Position numbers and translations under genes: made by a program. DNA of 64,000 nucleotides from Chromatiaceae bacterium (GTDB lineage Bacteria; Pseudomonadota; Gammaproteobacteria; Chromatiales; Chromatiaceae): positions 248,001 to 312,000 of the forward strand of contig JACKML010000004.1 of the NCBI GenBank assembly GCA_024235415.1, read 5' to 3'. Shown one piece after another: positions 24,801 through 34,693 of the stretch. Each line of letters opens with the position of its first letter. The stretch's first letter is position 1. The notes under the pieces were generated by a model, which saw only the letters and a list, made by a program, of their open reading frames with translations, had not been told where the DNA came from and searched no databases.

Positions 24801-27410
24801 TCAGCGAAAGAACGCCATACGCTCGAGCATCCGGCCCGCGCGCTCCTTCAGCCCCACCGATGCCGCCGAGGTCTGCTCGGCCAGTGAGGCGTTGCGCTGG
24901 GTGAGTTCGTCGATGCTCGCCACTGCGTGATTGACCTGGCTGATGCCACTGGCCTGCTCTTCGGACGCGGCGACAATCTGGGCGACGATATCGCCGACCT
25001 TGTTCACCCCGGTGACAATCTCGTCCAGCACGCTGCCGGACTCATTGACCAGGGCGGTCCCCGATTTCACTTTTTCGACGCTGTCGCTGATCAGGCCCTT
25101 TATCTCGCGCGCCGCGGTGGCGCTGCGACCGGCGAGATTGCGCACCTCTCCGGCCACGACCGCAAAGCCGCGTCCCTGGTCACCGGCGCGCGCCGCCTCT
25201 ACCGAGGCGTTGAGCGCCAGCAGGTTGGTCTGAAACGCGATTTCGTCGATCACCGCAATGATTTCCGCGATCTTGCCGGATGAGACGCTGATCCGCTGCA
25301 TTGCCTCCACCGCCCTGGCAACCACCTCACCACCCTTGGTCGCCGTGCCACGGGCACTGGCCGTTTCGGTGTTGGCGACACGCGCATTGTCGGCATTGTT
25401 CTGCACCGTCGATGTCAGCTGCTCCATGCTGGCCGCTGTCTCCTGCAGGTTGCTGGCCTGCTGTTCGCTACGCGCCGAGAGGCTGTCGTTTCCGGAGAGG
25501 ATTTCCTCGCTGGTCCGGTTGATCTCGTCGGCCAACCCGCGCAGCTCGCCAATGATCTCGTCCAACTGCTGCATGGTCCCATTGACATCATCCTTGAGCT
25601 CACCGAACGCACCCTGGTAGTGGTTTTCGATGCGTGCCGACAGGTCGCCCTCGGCCAGTGCGCGCAGCGCCCGCGCCACATCCCCGATCATCTCGGAGAG
25701 TTCACCGACCAGCGCGTTGAAACCTGTCGCCAGCTGCCGATAGAAACCGGTCTTGCCGACCTCGTCGATGCGCCTTGTCAGGTCACCGCCACGCACCGCG
25801 CCGACCAGCTGGTCGATGTCCTGCTCCATCGCCACCTCGGCGGTGCGGTCCGACCATTCGATGGCGGTACCCAGGTGCTCTCCGGCCGTGCCGAGCACCG
25901 GGTTCGCCACCACCCGCAGACTGCGCCCGCCGATGCCCAGATCGGCCCTGCGGCCACCATCGTCCACGGCCAGAAGGTCATTGCCCGCCCCTGCAGCAGA
26001 CTGCAGCTGGTCGAAGGTACCGCCCAGCAGGCCGGCCGCGTCGAAGCCCGGCAGGTCCTTGCGGATATCGGTTTCGGCGGTGCGGAAAAGGCCGTCCGCC
26101 GCCCGGTTGAGATAGATGACGCGTGAGTCCGGGTCGACGACCATTACGCTCGACGAGACATTGTCGAGCGCGGCGCGGATACGCTGGTTTTCCTGCGCCA
26201 CCCGTCGCTCCTCGGCAATCCGCCGCTCTTCCTCAGTGCGCTGGGCAAGTTCACCGGTGATGTCGCGCCATTCGGTAATCCGCCCAAGATATTCGCCATC
26301 GTTGGAATACACGGGACTTGCCGCCAGCACCAGGCTGCGATCACCGAAGCCAGTCTGGAAGGTCTGTCCCTCGTCGAGCCTGGCGGAGTAGGCGTCGCGC
26401 ACGACTGGATCGGTGAAATAGTCCGCTATGCGGCGGCCGACCAGCCTCTCGGCATCAAAGTCCGCATGTTCACGGCGCACCACTTTCTCCACACCGGCAA
26501 AAAAGCTGCGGGCAGCCGTGTTGAGGTAGATCAGCTGATTATCCTGGTCAGAGACGGTGATCGCCGACGTGGCATTGTCCAGCGCCGAACGCATACGGCC
26601 GTTTTCGCGCGCCGCGTCTTCGATTTCCCTCAGCTGTGTGGAAAGTCGCGAACGCATCCGGATCAGCGCCGCGTACACGCCGGTGGCCGGTTGTTTGCCT
26701 TGGCCTTCGTGGTCGGCAAGATCACCGCCGGCGATCTTTTCCGCGATGCCTTCCAACTCGGCCGGATCCCGGCCGACCTGTCGCAGCACGCTGCGGAACA
26801 CCCAGGCCATGAACGCGAGGATAGCGGTAAAGACCAGCAGACCACCCCAGGTGGCGCCTTTCAGCAGTTCCAGTTCGGCAGTAGCCCGCGCATCGCCGTC
26901 GCGCACCGCCGCACGGGCGTCGGCGACAAAGGGGTCGATGGTCTCCGAAAGTGCCGCAGCTGCCTCGTCGAATGCGGCCATCATCGCATTACCACCAGCC
27001 GGGCCCTGCGCAACGTAGGCCTCGGCCATGCGTTTGCCCGCCGCATAGTAGTCGGCGAACGCCGGTCGCATCGCCCCAAGCCGGTCCCTGCCGGCAGGGT
27101 GGATCTGCTCCAGTTCGGTCAACAGGGTCTCGAAGCGTTCGGCATTGGCGGCCGCCTCGTCAAAGCCGTCGTTCAGACCGTCCAGACCGCGCGTGGCACT
27201 GATATCGGTCAGCCACTGCTGGACCTGGACCACACTCAACTTCAGCTGCTGCGCCCGATCCATCACCTCGACGTCGTGAAACAACAACTGGTCGAGTTGC
27301 AGCTTCACGTGCCCCTCGCTGCGCAGGATCACACCGAATATCGCCACGCTGAGGATCAGCATCGTGATGCCTACCGCGATCAATAGCTGGCGTAACTTCA
27401 GTCGGTGCAT
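24801..27410 (-). CDS. Methyl-accepting chemotaxis protein with two PAS domains
   Basis: Membrane chemoreceptor of 869 residues that feeds signals to CheA/CheW. Order: transmembrane helix 1 (about 8-29), a periplasmic four-helix-like domain (30-187), helix 2 (188-207), a HAMP-like linker (210-245), PAS 1 (about 270-385), PAS 2 (about 408-525), two further HAMP-like repeats (GDLTRRI... and GDLSARIE...) and the long coiled-coil signalling domain. Its hairpin tip reads DEIAFQTNLLALNASVEAAR followed by GDQGRGFAVVAGEVRNLA. The two PAS modules share the text SAITVSDQDNQLIYLNTAA / SSVMVVDPDSRVIYLNRAA and are clear duplicates. Ligands unknown; haem or redox sensing by the PAS domains is possible. Confidence 0.9.
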   Translation of the reverse strand: MHRLKLRQLLIAVGITMLILSVAIFGVILRSEGHVKLQLDQLLFHDVEVMDRAQQLKLSVVQVQQWLTDISATRGLDGLNDGFDEAAANAERFETLLTELEQIHPAGRDRLGAMRPAFADYYAAGKRMAEAYVAQGPAGGNAMMAAFDEAAAALSETIDPFVADARAAVRDGDARATAELELLKGATWGGLLVFTAILAFMAWVFRSVLRQVGRDPAELEGIAEKIAGGDLADHEGQGKQPATGVYAALIRMRSRLSTQLREIEDAARENGRMRSALDNATSAITVSDQDNQLIYLNTAARSFFAGVEKVVRREHADFDAERLVGRRIADYFTDPVVRDAYSARLDEGQTFQTGFGDRSLVLAASPVYSNDGEYLGRITEWRDITGELAQRTEEERRIAEERRVAQENQRIRAALDNVSSSVMVVDPDSRVIYLNRAADGLFRTAETDIRKDLPGFDAAGLLGGTFDQLQSAAGAGNDLLAVDDGGRRADLGIGGRSLRVVANPVLGTAGEHLGTAIEWSDRTAEVAMEQDIDQLVGAVRGGDLTRRIDEVGKTGFYRQLATGFNALVGELSEMIGDVARALRALAEGDLSARIENHYQGAFGELKDDVNGTMQQLDEIIGELRGLADEINRTSEEILSGNDSLSARSEQQASNLQETAASMEQLTSTVQNNADNARVANTETASARGTATKGGEVVARAVEAMQRISVSSGKIAEIIAVIDEIAFQTNLLALNASVEAARAGDQGRGFAVVAGEVRNLAGRSATAAREIKGLISDSVEKVKSGTALVNESGSVLDEIVTGVNKVGDIVAQIVAASEEQASGISQVNHAVASIDELTQRNASLAEQTSAASVGLKERAGRMLERMAFFR

Positions 27411-27628
27411 ATCCCCAATCCCCGTATTGTTCCTGTAGGCGGTCGGTTACCCAACGCACGCCCGGTCATTTCCTTGATAGCGGCGACGCGACCAGAGGCT
27501 TTACCCGAAACGGCCGGCCCCCCCACCCAACCTGAGCGGCGCGTGGATCGCGCACGGTTGCGGATGACCGGTGACAAGGAATCGGGAAAGAAATCAGGTG
27601 CGGACGACGGCCACCCTGGCCGTGGGAA

Positions 27629-29377
27629 TCAGCGCGAGACGGCCGTCGCCGGGTCAGATACAGGTTGCGCCGAAGGCTGGCGCTGCGTGCGCCGGGCAGA
27701 CGGTGAAACGACGGCACTGGCCCCGATTGCACGGGGATCTGATGCGGCACTGACCTGGCCGCTGCGCAGGTCCCAGCCGATCGCCTGCATGTTGCCGTAG
27801 GGGTCATCCAGCAGACGCACCTGGTGACCTTTGAACTGCAGCTCCGCGAGCACCTCGGCCGACAGTGCCGCCGGCTCGACCTCGATCCGGTCAGGCAGGA
27901 ACTGGTGGTGAAAACGACCTCGCGCGACGATGTCGCCGACCGGCCGGCCGTCGATCGCATCGAGCAGGCCAAGCAGGACCATCGTGATGATGCGCGAACC
28001 ACCCGGCGTACCCAGGATGGTGATGCGGTCCGGGCCTTCGACAAAGGTCGGCGACATGCTCGACAGCATCCGCTTGCCGGGTTCGATCGCATTGGCCTGG
28101 CTGCCCACCAGTCCATACGCATTGGCGACACCCGGCTTGGCCGAAAAATCGTCCATCTCATCGTTCAGCAACACGCCGGTACCGGCAGCGACGAAGCAGG
28201 CGCCGAACGGGTAATTCACGCTGAGCGTCGCCGCGACCCGGTTGCCCTCGTGATCGAGTATCGAGAAGTGCGTGGTATCCCGGCCTTCAACTCGCGGTTC
28301 GCCGACGGCGGTACTCGGCGTAGCCTGGTCGGGATCGATGTCACTGGCCGATTGCCGCGCGTGCACACGGCTCAAGAGCCTGGACAACGGCACCCGGACA
28401 TAGTCGCTGTCACCGAGATAGCGCGCCCGGTCGGCATAGGCGCGGCGCATCACCTCGGACAACAGGTGCACCCGGTCTGTCGCATCCAGTCCTTCCAACG
28501 GATGCGCCTCGAGCATATTCATGATCTGCGTCAGCACGACCCCGCCCGACGACGGCAGGGCCGCACTGACGATGCGATGCCCGCGGTAACGGGCGACGAC
28601 GGGCGCACGTTCGACGACGCGGTACTGCAGCAGATCCTCGTTGGTCCAGATGCCGCCGTGCGCACGCACGTCAGCGACCATACGTCTTGCGATATCGCCA
28701 GAATAGAAGGCCCGTGCACCGGCGCGCGCAATGGCAGCGAGGGTGTCGGCCAGGTCTGGCTGCTTCAACAGATGGCCGAGCGGTGGCGGCTCACCGGCGA
28801 CCAGGAACTGTGCACTGGCAGCCGGCGACCGGCGCAGCGCCTGCAGACGGAAATCCGCCATGCGACGGTAGACCGCGTCGACCGGGAAGCCGTCACGCGC
28901 AAGGATGATCGCCGGCCCCAGGCTGACGTCCAGCGGCAGCCGCCCGTAGTGCCGGGCGATATGCGCCAACGCCGCCGGCACCCCCGGAATGCCTGCCGCG
29001 AGCGGTCCGTCGATGGAAGCGCGCGGGATAACATCCCCCTGCGCATCAAGGTACATGTCGCGGTGTGCCGCCAGTGGTGCGCGTTCCCTGCCGTCGATCA
29101 TCACCTGGCGCCCGTCGCGGGCCCGGTGCAACAGCCAGAAACCGCCACCGCCAAGCCCGGAACCATAGGGCTCGACAACGGCCAGCGCGGCACTGACCGC
29201 GACCGCGGCATCGAACGCATTGCCACCCGCCTGCAGCACCAGCAGCCCGGCCTCGGTGGCCAGCGGGTGTGCGGACGCGATCGCCTCCGCCGACGGACGC
29301 TGAGCTGACACGGTGCCGCAGCACAGCAGCCACAAAACGAAAAGGCTCCACGCGGGAGCCTTGGAGGCGCGCAGCAT
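27629..29377 (-). CDS. ggt: Gamma-glutamyltranspeptidase
   Basis: Periplasmic Ntn-hydrolase that cleaves the gamma-glutamyl bond of glutathione; it is made as one chain and self-cleaves. The 582-residue precursor has a signal peptide (to about residue 26), and in the middle the DTTHFS motif whose second Thr becomes the nucleophile of the small subunit. The small-subunit signature LNDEMDDFS and the PGGSRI glycine loop are both present. ATG 29377 is preferred to the TTG and GTG codons just upstream. The 3' end lies 9 bases after the ferredoxin gene in the same direction, so co-transcription is likely. The last 60 residues are low-complexity and alanine/serine-rich. Confidence 0.92.
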   Translation of the reverse strand: MLRASKAPAWSLFVLWLLCCGTVSAQRPSAEAIASAHPLATEAGLLVLQAGGNAFDAAVAVSAALAVVEPYGSGLGGGGFWLLHRARDGRQVMIDGRERAPLAAHRDMYLDAQGDVIPRASIDGPLAAGIPGVPAALAHIARHYGRLPLDVSLGPAIILARDGFPVDAVYRRMADFRLQALRRSPAASAQFLVAGEPPPLGHLLKQPDLADTLAAIARAGARAFYSGDIARRMVADVRAHGGIWTNEDLLQYRVVERAPVVARYRGHRIVSAALPSSGGVVLTQIMNMLEAHPLEGLDATDRVHLLSEVMRRAYADRARYLGDSDYVRVPLSRLLSRVHARQSASDIDPDQATPSTAVGEPRVEGRDTTHFSILDHEGNRVAATLSVNYPFGACFVAAGTGVLLNDEMDDFSAKPGVANAYGLVGSQANAIEPGKRMLSSMSPTFVEGPDRITILGTPGGSRIITMVLLGLLDAIDGRPVGDIVARGRFHHQFLPDRIEVEPAALSAEVLAELQFKGHQVRLLDDPYGNMQAIGWDLRSGQVSAASDPRAIGASAVVSPSARRTQRQPSAQPVSDPATAVSR

Positions 29378-29386
29378 CACCAATCG

Positions 29387-29641
29387 TCAGCCGTTGGCAG
29401 CGGTAATACGCTCGTACTTGGCCTTCAACTCGTCCTCTGTCTCCACATGGTTGGGATCATGCGGAATGCAGTCCACCGGACACACCTCCACACACTGTGA
29501 GGTCTCGTAGTGACCGACGCACTCGGTGCACAGGTCCGGGTCGATCACGTAGATCTCATCGCCCTGGGAAATCGCGCCATTGGGGCATTCGGGCTCGCAG
29601 ACATCGCAGTTGATGCATTCATCGGTAATCATCAAGGCCAT
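29387..29641 (-). CDS. yfhL: 2x[4Fe-4S] ferredoxin, YfhL-type
   Basis: Small electron carrier of 84 residues binding two [4Fe-4S] clusters. The first cluster motif is CINCDVCEPECPNGAI and the second is CTEC, then after a seven-residue insertion QCVEVCPVDC. The insertion between the second pair and the acidic C-terminal extension (DPNHVETEDELKAKYERI) is characteristic of the YfhL/AlvIn-type ferredoxins. Its start is ATG 29641. In many gammaproteobacteria this gene is next to coaD, as here. Confidence 0.9.
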   Translation of the reverse strand: MALMITDECINCDVCEPECPNGAISQGDEIYVIDPDLCTECVGHYETSQCVEVCPVDCIPHDPNHVETEDELKAKYERITAANG

Positions 29642-29677
29642 CGTGGCTACTCCAAATAAACAGCAATTGATCAGGTG

Positions 29678-30157
29678 TCAGACGCAGTGCTTGCGGGCCA
29701 GCAAACGCTGCACTTCTGGATGCACGAATTCTGACACATCCCCACCGAGCCGGGCGATTTCACGCACCAACGTCGAGGAGATAAACGAATAGCGCTCTGC
29801 CGGCGTCAGAAAGATTGTCTCGATCTCGGGCGCCAGGCGGCGATTCATACTGGCCAGCTGGAACTCGAACTCGAAGTCCGATACCGCGCGCAGGCCACGA
29901 ATCACGACGCCGGCATCGTGGCGACGGCAGAACTCCACCAGCAGGCCTTCAAAAGGGACGACCTCGACATTGGTGACCTCGGCGAGCGCGACGGACGCCA
30001 GTTCGACCCGCTCCTCGATGCCGCATACCGGTGCCTTGCCAGTGTCCTTGGCCACCCCCACGACCACCCGATCGAACAGGCGGGCCGCGCGCGACACCAG
30101 GTCGGCGTGACCATTCGTAATCGGGTCGAATGTACCGGGATAGACCGCTATTTTCAT
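29678..30157 (-). CDS. coaD: Phosphopantetheine adenylyltransferase
   Basis: Fourth enzyme of coenzyme A synthesis, transferring AMP from ATP to phosphopantetheine. The 159-residue protein has the nucleotidyltransferase signature GTFDPITNGH at residues 8-17 and the ISSTLVRE motif near residue 127, with the family length. It reads in the same direction as rsmD (78 bases upstream) and the ferredoxin gene, a common gammaproteobacterial order. Confidence 0.96.
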   Translation of the reverse strand: MKIAVYPGTFDPITNGHADLVSRAARLFDRVVVGVAKDTGKAPVCGIEERVELASVALAEVTNVEVVPFEGLLVEFCRRHDAGVVIRGLRAVSDFEFEFQLASMNRRLAPEIETIFLTPAERYSFISSTLVREIARLGGDVSEFVHPEVQRLLARKHCV

Positions 30158-30234
30158 TGCGTTATGTCAGATGGCGAGCCCGCTTGTCGGCTACCGCCCA
30201 TCCGCCTTGAAAAAGTTGAAACACAGCTGTCATT

Positions 30235-30810
30235 CTAGCCTGGGATGCTGCGGCGCAACAATCGGTGTGCCGACTGGCCTGCCGCACCCTCTCGCAAGAT
30301 AGTCCAGTTTGGCGGCATCGGCGGCCAAGGCTGGTGGGCATCCTGTTCGAGATAGACCAGCGCCGCTGGTCCCAGCCAGCCGTTCTGCTCCAGCAGCCGG
30401 CAGGTCTCGGGCAGCAGTGTGCTGGCAAATGGCGGATCGACGAACACGATGTCGAAACCTCGTTCCGGTGCGGCCTTGAGCAGGCGTAGCGCATCGGCGC
30501 CCCGGACCTCCACCGAGGCCGCTTCACCGATGCGCTCGACGTTGTCCCGCAGCGACTGCGCAGCGCGGCGGTTGCTTTCTATGGCGAGCACGTATGCGGC
30601 GCCGCGCGACAAAGCCTCGAGACCGAGCGCGCCGCTGCCCGCGAACAGATCGAGACAACGGGCTCCATGGATCTCACCCTGCAACCAGTTGAACAGGGTC
30701 TCGCGCACCCGGTCCGGGGTCGGCCGCAGGCCGGGACCGGGGCGAAAATGCAGGCGCCGGCCACGGTGCCGGCCGCCAATGATACGGACCTGGTTGGCCG
30801 TCGCGGCCAA
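30235..30810 (-). CDS. rsmD: 16S rRNA m2G966 methyltransferase
   Basis: SAM-dependent methyltransferase that modifies guanine 966 of 16S rRNA during 30S assembly. The 191-residue product has the SAM motif LDLFAGSGALGLEAL at about residues 54-68 and the catalytic FVDPPFA motif near residue 123. The N-terminus RIIGGRHRGRRL is standard for the family. The frame opens with TTG 30810, four bases after the upstream M16 peptidase stop; no ATG lies early enough to include the conserved RIIGG. Confidence 0.92.
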   Translation of the reverse strand: MAATANQVRIIGGRHRGRRLHFRPGPGLRPTPDRVRETLFNWLQGEIHGARCLDLFAGSGALGLEALSRGAAYVLAIESNRRAAQSLRDNVERIGEAASVEVRGADALRLLKAAPERGFDIVFVDPPFASTLLPETCRLLEQNGWLGPAALVYLEQDAHQPWPPMPPNWTILREGAAGQSAHRLLRRSIPG

Positions 30811-30813
30811 GCG

Positions 30814-32115
30814 TCAACCGTTGCCGCCGACGATCACGGCGATCCCGGCAGGTGCACTGATGCGGCGACGGAAGGCGTCGCGTACCTGCGCGACATCGAC
30901 TGCCGCAAGCTTGCCGGTCAGCGTATCCAGCCAGTCCAGCGGGTAATCATAGAAACCCATCATCGCGATGTACTCGACGATCTGTGCATTGCTCGACACA
31001 CGCAGCGGAAAGCCACCGATCAGGTTCTGCTTGGCGGCCTCGAGCTCGTCTTCGCTCGGGCCGTCCTCGACAAACCGTGCGAGCGTGTCGCGCATGACCT
31101 TCAGTGCCTGTTCAGCCTGGTCGTTCTTGGTCTGCGCGACCATCAGGAACGGGCCATCCACCCGCATCGGACTGAAATAACTGTACACACTGTATGACAG
31201 GCCACGCTTGTTGCGCACCTCCTCACCGAGCGTCGACACCAGCGAGCCGCCACCGAGTACATGGTTGCCGACATACAGCGCGAAATAGTCGGGGTCATGT
31301 CGCGACATCCCGCTCTGCCCGACATAGATATGGGTCTGCGACGACGGGAAAGACTCGCGCAGCTCGCCTCCGCTGACCGTCGGCACCGGCGGCAACGACG
31401 GCGCATGCTGGCCCACCGCAAGATCACCTGTGACCTGCTCCGCGATGCTTTCAGCGGTCTTGCGGTCGACTGCGCCGACGATCGCGACGATCGCATTTGC
31501 CGCCACGTAATAGCGTTGGTGGAAACGCTGCAGGTCATCCAGTGTGATCTTGGCAAGCGAGGCATCGTCGCCGTCGGGGTCATGGGCGTAGGGATGGTCC
31601 GCATACAGCGTGCGGTAAAAGCGCCGCGCGGCCACCGTCCCCGGTGATTGAAGGCTATGGCGCAGGCCGATCTGCATCTGCTGGCGCACGCGTTCGATCG
31701 CGTCCTTGTCAAAGCGCGGGCTTGCCAACACCGCCCGCATACTGTCCAGGGCGACGGCGAGCACATCCGCATCGGTCAGGCTGCGTACGCTGATCCAGGC
31801 CATATCACGCAGCGAACCGCTGCCAAGCTGAATCCCGCGCTCCTCGAGGCGCAGCGCCATCGCACCGGCATCCCATTCCCCGGCGCCCTCACTGAGCACC
31901 GCATTGGTGAATTGCGACAGACCGGGCAGCCCACCATCGCGCGCACTGCCGCCGTCGACGACGACCCGCACGTCGACCATCGGCAGTTCGGGCGCCTGCA
32001 CGAACATCACCTTGGCGCCACGACTGGTGTGCCAGGACTCGACCGCAGGCCCCGCCTGCACCAGGCCACCCGAAAGCAGCAGGATCAGCAAAACCACGCG
32101 GTACTTAACTGCCAT
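30814..32115 (-). CDS. M16 peptidase homologue, inactive partner
   Basis: Periplasmic or envelope-located M16 (pitrilysin) family protein of 433 residues with a signal peptide ending near QAGPAV. Where the zinc motif HxxEH should be, it reads LSQFTNAVLSEGA, so it cannot bind the catalytic zinc in the usual way. It overlaps the stop of the preceding active M16 gene by 11 bases. Tandem active/inactive M16 pairs are known to form heterodimers in bacteria and mitochondria, and this arrangement suggests the same. ATG 32115 gives the signal peptide cleanly. Confidence 0.85.
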   Translation of the reverse strand: MAVKYRVVLLILLLSGGLVQAGPAVESWHTSRGAKVMFVQAPELPMVDVRVVVDGGSARDGGLPGLSQFTNAVLSEGAGEWDAGAMALRLEERGIQLGSGSLRDMAWISVRSLTDADVLAVALDSMRAVLASPRFDKDAIERVRQQMQIGLRHSLQSPGTVAARRFYRTLYADHPYAHDPDGDDASLAKITLDDLQRFHQRYYVAANAIVAIVGAVDRKTAESIAEQVTGDLAVGQHAPSLPPVPTVSGGELRESFPSSQTHIYVGQSGMSRHDPDYFALYVGNHVLGGGSLVSTLGEEVRNKRGLSYSVYSYFSPMRVDGPFLMVAQTKNDQAEQALKVMRDTLARFVEDGPSEDELEAAKQNLIGGFPLRVSSNAQIVEYIAMMGFYDYPLDWLDTLTGKLAAVDVAQVRDAFRRRISAPAGIAVIVGGNG

Positions 32116-33478
32116 GACGGCCTCCGGCACTACTGGCCGCCCGCGGCTGCTGTTGGTCCATCGGCAACGGCATCAGCGTCGCCACCGTCAGGTTGTCATC
32201 GATCAGATAGCGTTGAGCGACGGTGCGCACCTGCTCAGGCGTCACCGCCTTGAGCGCGTCGATCTCGGTCGTACTCAGCCGCCAATCCAGGCCGATGGTC
32301 TCCAGCACACCGATCTCGGTGGCCTGGTTGAACAGCGAATCAGCCTCATAGACCTTGTCGGCGACCGCCTGGGTGACCACGCGCTTGAGCTCCGCCGGGT
32401 CGATCAGTTCATCGCGCACCCGCGCCACTGCCTGGCGCAGGGCCTGCTCCAGTTCGGCAACCGTGTGTCCGTCGGTCGGGGTACCGTCGAGCAGGAACAT
32501 ACCCGGGAGACGACTGTAGCTGCCGTAGTCCGCACCGGCTGATGCCGCGATCCCGCTTCCGCGCACCAGGTCGCGTGACAGGCGTGCACTCTCGCCACCA
32601 TCGAGCACACTGGACAGCACGTAAAGCGCATAGGGCTCCCAGGGCTCACTCGACTGGCCGACGATCGGCGTTTTGTAACCCATCATCAGGTAAGGCTGAC
32701 GAGCCGGCACCCGGACCTGGACGCGGGTCTCGCCGGCCTGTTGCGGCTCGGCGGGCGGCTTGAGTGCCGGGATCCGGCTGGTGGCAAGGTCGCCGAACTG
32801 GCGCTCGGCCATGTCGCGCACCGCTTCGGGCTGCACATCGCCGGCGACCACCAGCGTCGCATTGTTCGGCGCATACCAGCGCCGGTACCAGGCGGCAAGA
32901 TCATCGACCGTCATGTGCTCCAGATCATTCATCCAGCCGATCACCGGGTTACGGTAAGGAGAGGCACGCCAGGCTACCGCATTGAACTGCTCGTAGACCT
33001 TGCCGGTCGGTTTGTCCTCGGTGCGCAGGCGCCGCTCCTCCCTGACGACCGCGATCTCCTTGGCAAACTCGGCCGGATCCAGGATCAGGTTACGCATGCG
33101 GTCGGCCTCGAGCTCCAGGGCACGCTCTAGATGCTCTACCGCGATGGTCTCGAAATAGGCGGTGTAGTCGCGACTGGTAAAGGCGTTTTCGCTGCCACCC
33201 AGTGCCGAGACGACGCGCGAGAATTCGCCCGGGCCATACTTTTCCGTACCCTTGAACATCATGTGTTCGAGTGCATGCGAGATCCCGGTGATGCCCTCGG
33301 GTTCGTAGCTCGAACCGACCTTGTACCAGACCTGCGACACGACAACGGGCGCACGGTGATCTTCCTTGACGACCACCTTCATGCCGTTACTCAGTTGGAA
33401 TTCACTGACCTGGGCAAACGCGGCCAGCGGTACAAGCAACAAGGTCAAAAAAATGGACTTGGGTGAAACTGTTACCAC
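32105..33478 (-). CDS. M16 zinc peptidase, active subunit
   Basis: Metallopeptidase of about 457 residues. The inverted zinc motif HALEHMMFKG (HxxEH) lies near residue 64, with the third ligand in the downstream ELEADRMRNL, so the enzyme should be active; YRNPVIGWMND is another conserved stretch. An export signal (SIFLTLLLVPLAAFA) precedes the mature start. The GTG at 33478 is preferred, with GGAG 9 bases upstream, giving VVTVSPK and the signal peptide; the frame extends to 33535. It is divergent from ftsY, which is a common arrangement in Pseudomonas and relatives. Confidence 0.87.
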   Translation of the reverse strand: MVTVSPKSIFLTLLLVPLAAFAQVSEFQLSNGMKVVVKEDHRAPVVVSQVWYKVGSSYEPEGITGISHALEHMMFKGTEKYGPGEFSRVVSALGGSENAFTSRDYTAYFETIAVEHLERALELEADRMRNLILDPAEFAKEIAVVREERRLRTEDKPTGKVYEQFNAVAWRASPYRNPVIGWMNDLEHMTVDDLAAWYRRWYAPNNATLVVAGDVQPEAVRDMAERQFGDLATSRIPALKPPAEPQQAGETRVQVRVPARQPYLMMGYKTPIVGQSSEPWEPYALYVLSSVLDGGESARLSRDLVRGSGIAASAGADYGSYSRLPGMFLLDGTPTDGHTVAELEQALRQAVARVRDELIDPAELKRVVTQAVADKVYEADSLFNQATEIGVLETIGLDWRLSTTEIDALKAVTPEQVRTVAQRYLIDDNLTVATLMPLPMDQQQPRAASSAGGRHGS

Positions 33479-33661
33479 TATCGAGGCTCCGGGGTGTATG
33501 GCGACGCGACGGGTGATACGATGCGCCGCAACCAACTATACAGTGTGTTGATCGATCGCTGATTCTTGCAATTCAGCCAGGTGGCATCAACCACGCACGG
33601 GACAGGGGTCCCATGCAGATCGACCGCCCGCCCGGCCAACAGTTCCCGCAGACGCATAACC

Positions 33662-34639
33662 ATGTTCGGATTCGGCAAAAACAAGCCCCCACAGACCCCC
33701 GCCGGGAAAAACGAGGAAAAACCGCAGGGCCTTGTGGCGCGCCTGCGCGCCGGCCTGGCCCGCACCCGTGCCACTCTCAGCGATGCGCTTGGCGATCTGC
33801 TCGGCGGCAGTCGCCAGATCGACGACGACCTGCTCGAAGATATCGAGACGCTGCTGCTGACGGCCGATGTGGGCGTGGATGCGACCCGCCGCATCATCGC
33901 CGACCTCACCGCTCGCGTGCGCCGCAAGGAGCTCGCCGATCCGGCCGCACTGGGCAACGCGCTGCGGGAACAGCTTGCCGCCATCCTGCACGCGATCGAA
34001 GCCCCGGATAACCCGCCGGCACCCGGTCGTCCCCTCGTGATCCTGATGGTTGGCATCAACGGCGCCGGCAAGACCACAACGATCGGCAAGCTGGCGCGGC
34101 GCTACAGGGATGCCGGCAACAGCGTGATGCTGGCCGCCGGTGACACCTTCCGGGCCGCTGCGGTCGAGCAGCTTCAGACCTGGGGGGAACGCAACAATGT
34201 CCCGGTGATCGCGCAGGCCACAGGCGCCGATTCGGCATCGGTCATCTACGATGCACTGGAGGCCGCGACCGCGCGCAAGACTGACGTGCTGATCGCGGAC
34301 ACCGCAGGGCGCCTGCACACCAAGACCAACCTGATGGACGAACTGGCGAAGATCACCCGCGTGATGAAGAAGATCGACCCGGAAGCACCACACGAGGTGA
34401 TGCTGGTGGTGGACGCCGGCAACGGCCAGAACGCGCTGAACCAGGCGGTCGAGTTTCACAACGCCGTCGGCCTGACCGGCATTACACTGACCAAGCTGGA
34501 CGGTACCGCCAAGGGCGGCATCATCTTTGCGATCGCCGACCGGCTCGGCGTACCGATACGCTTTATCGGCGTCGGCGAGGGCATCGAGGACCTGCGGCCA
34601 TTCGATGCCAATGATTTCGTCAAGGCGCTGTTCGAGTAG
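33662..34639 (+). CDS. ftsY: Signal recognition particle receptor FtsY
   Basis: SRP receptor GTPase that docks ribosome-SRP complexes to the inner membrane. The 325-residue product has the NG core: GINGAGKTTTIGKLA at about 131-145, DTAGRLH and the TKLDGTAKGG motif. The N-terminal A domain is only about 25 residues, so much shorter than the acidic A domain of E. coli FtsY (497 residues), as in many other gammaproteobacteria with short forms. Start ATG 33662. ftsE and ftsX follow in the usual order. Confidence 0.95.
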   Translation: MFGFGKNKPPQTPAGKNEEKPQGLVARLRAGLARTRATLSDALGDLLGGSRQIDDDLLEDIETLLLTADVGVDATRRIIADLTARVRRKELADPAALGNALREQLAAILHAIEAPDNPPAPGRPLVILMVGINGAGKTTTIGKLARRYRDAGNSVMLAAGDTFRAAAVEQLQTWGERNNVPVIAQATGADSASVIYDALEAATARKTDVLIADTAGRLHTKTNLMDELAKITRVMKKIDPEAPHEVMLVVDAGNGQNALNQAVEFHNAVGLTGITLTKLDGTAKGGIIFAIADRLGVPIRFIGVGEGIEDLRPFDANDFVKALFE

Positions 34640-34693
34640 ACATGGACGGCGCCACTGCTGGCCGCGGTCGCGCAAACCCACGACACTGAGCCG

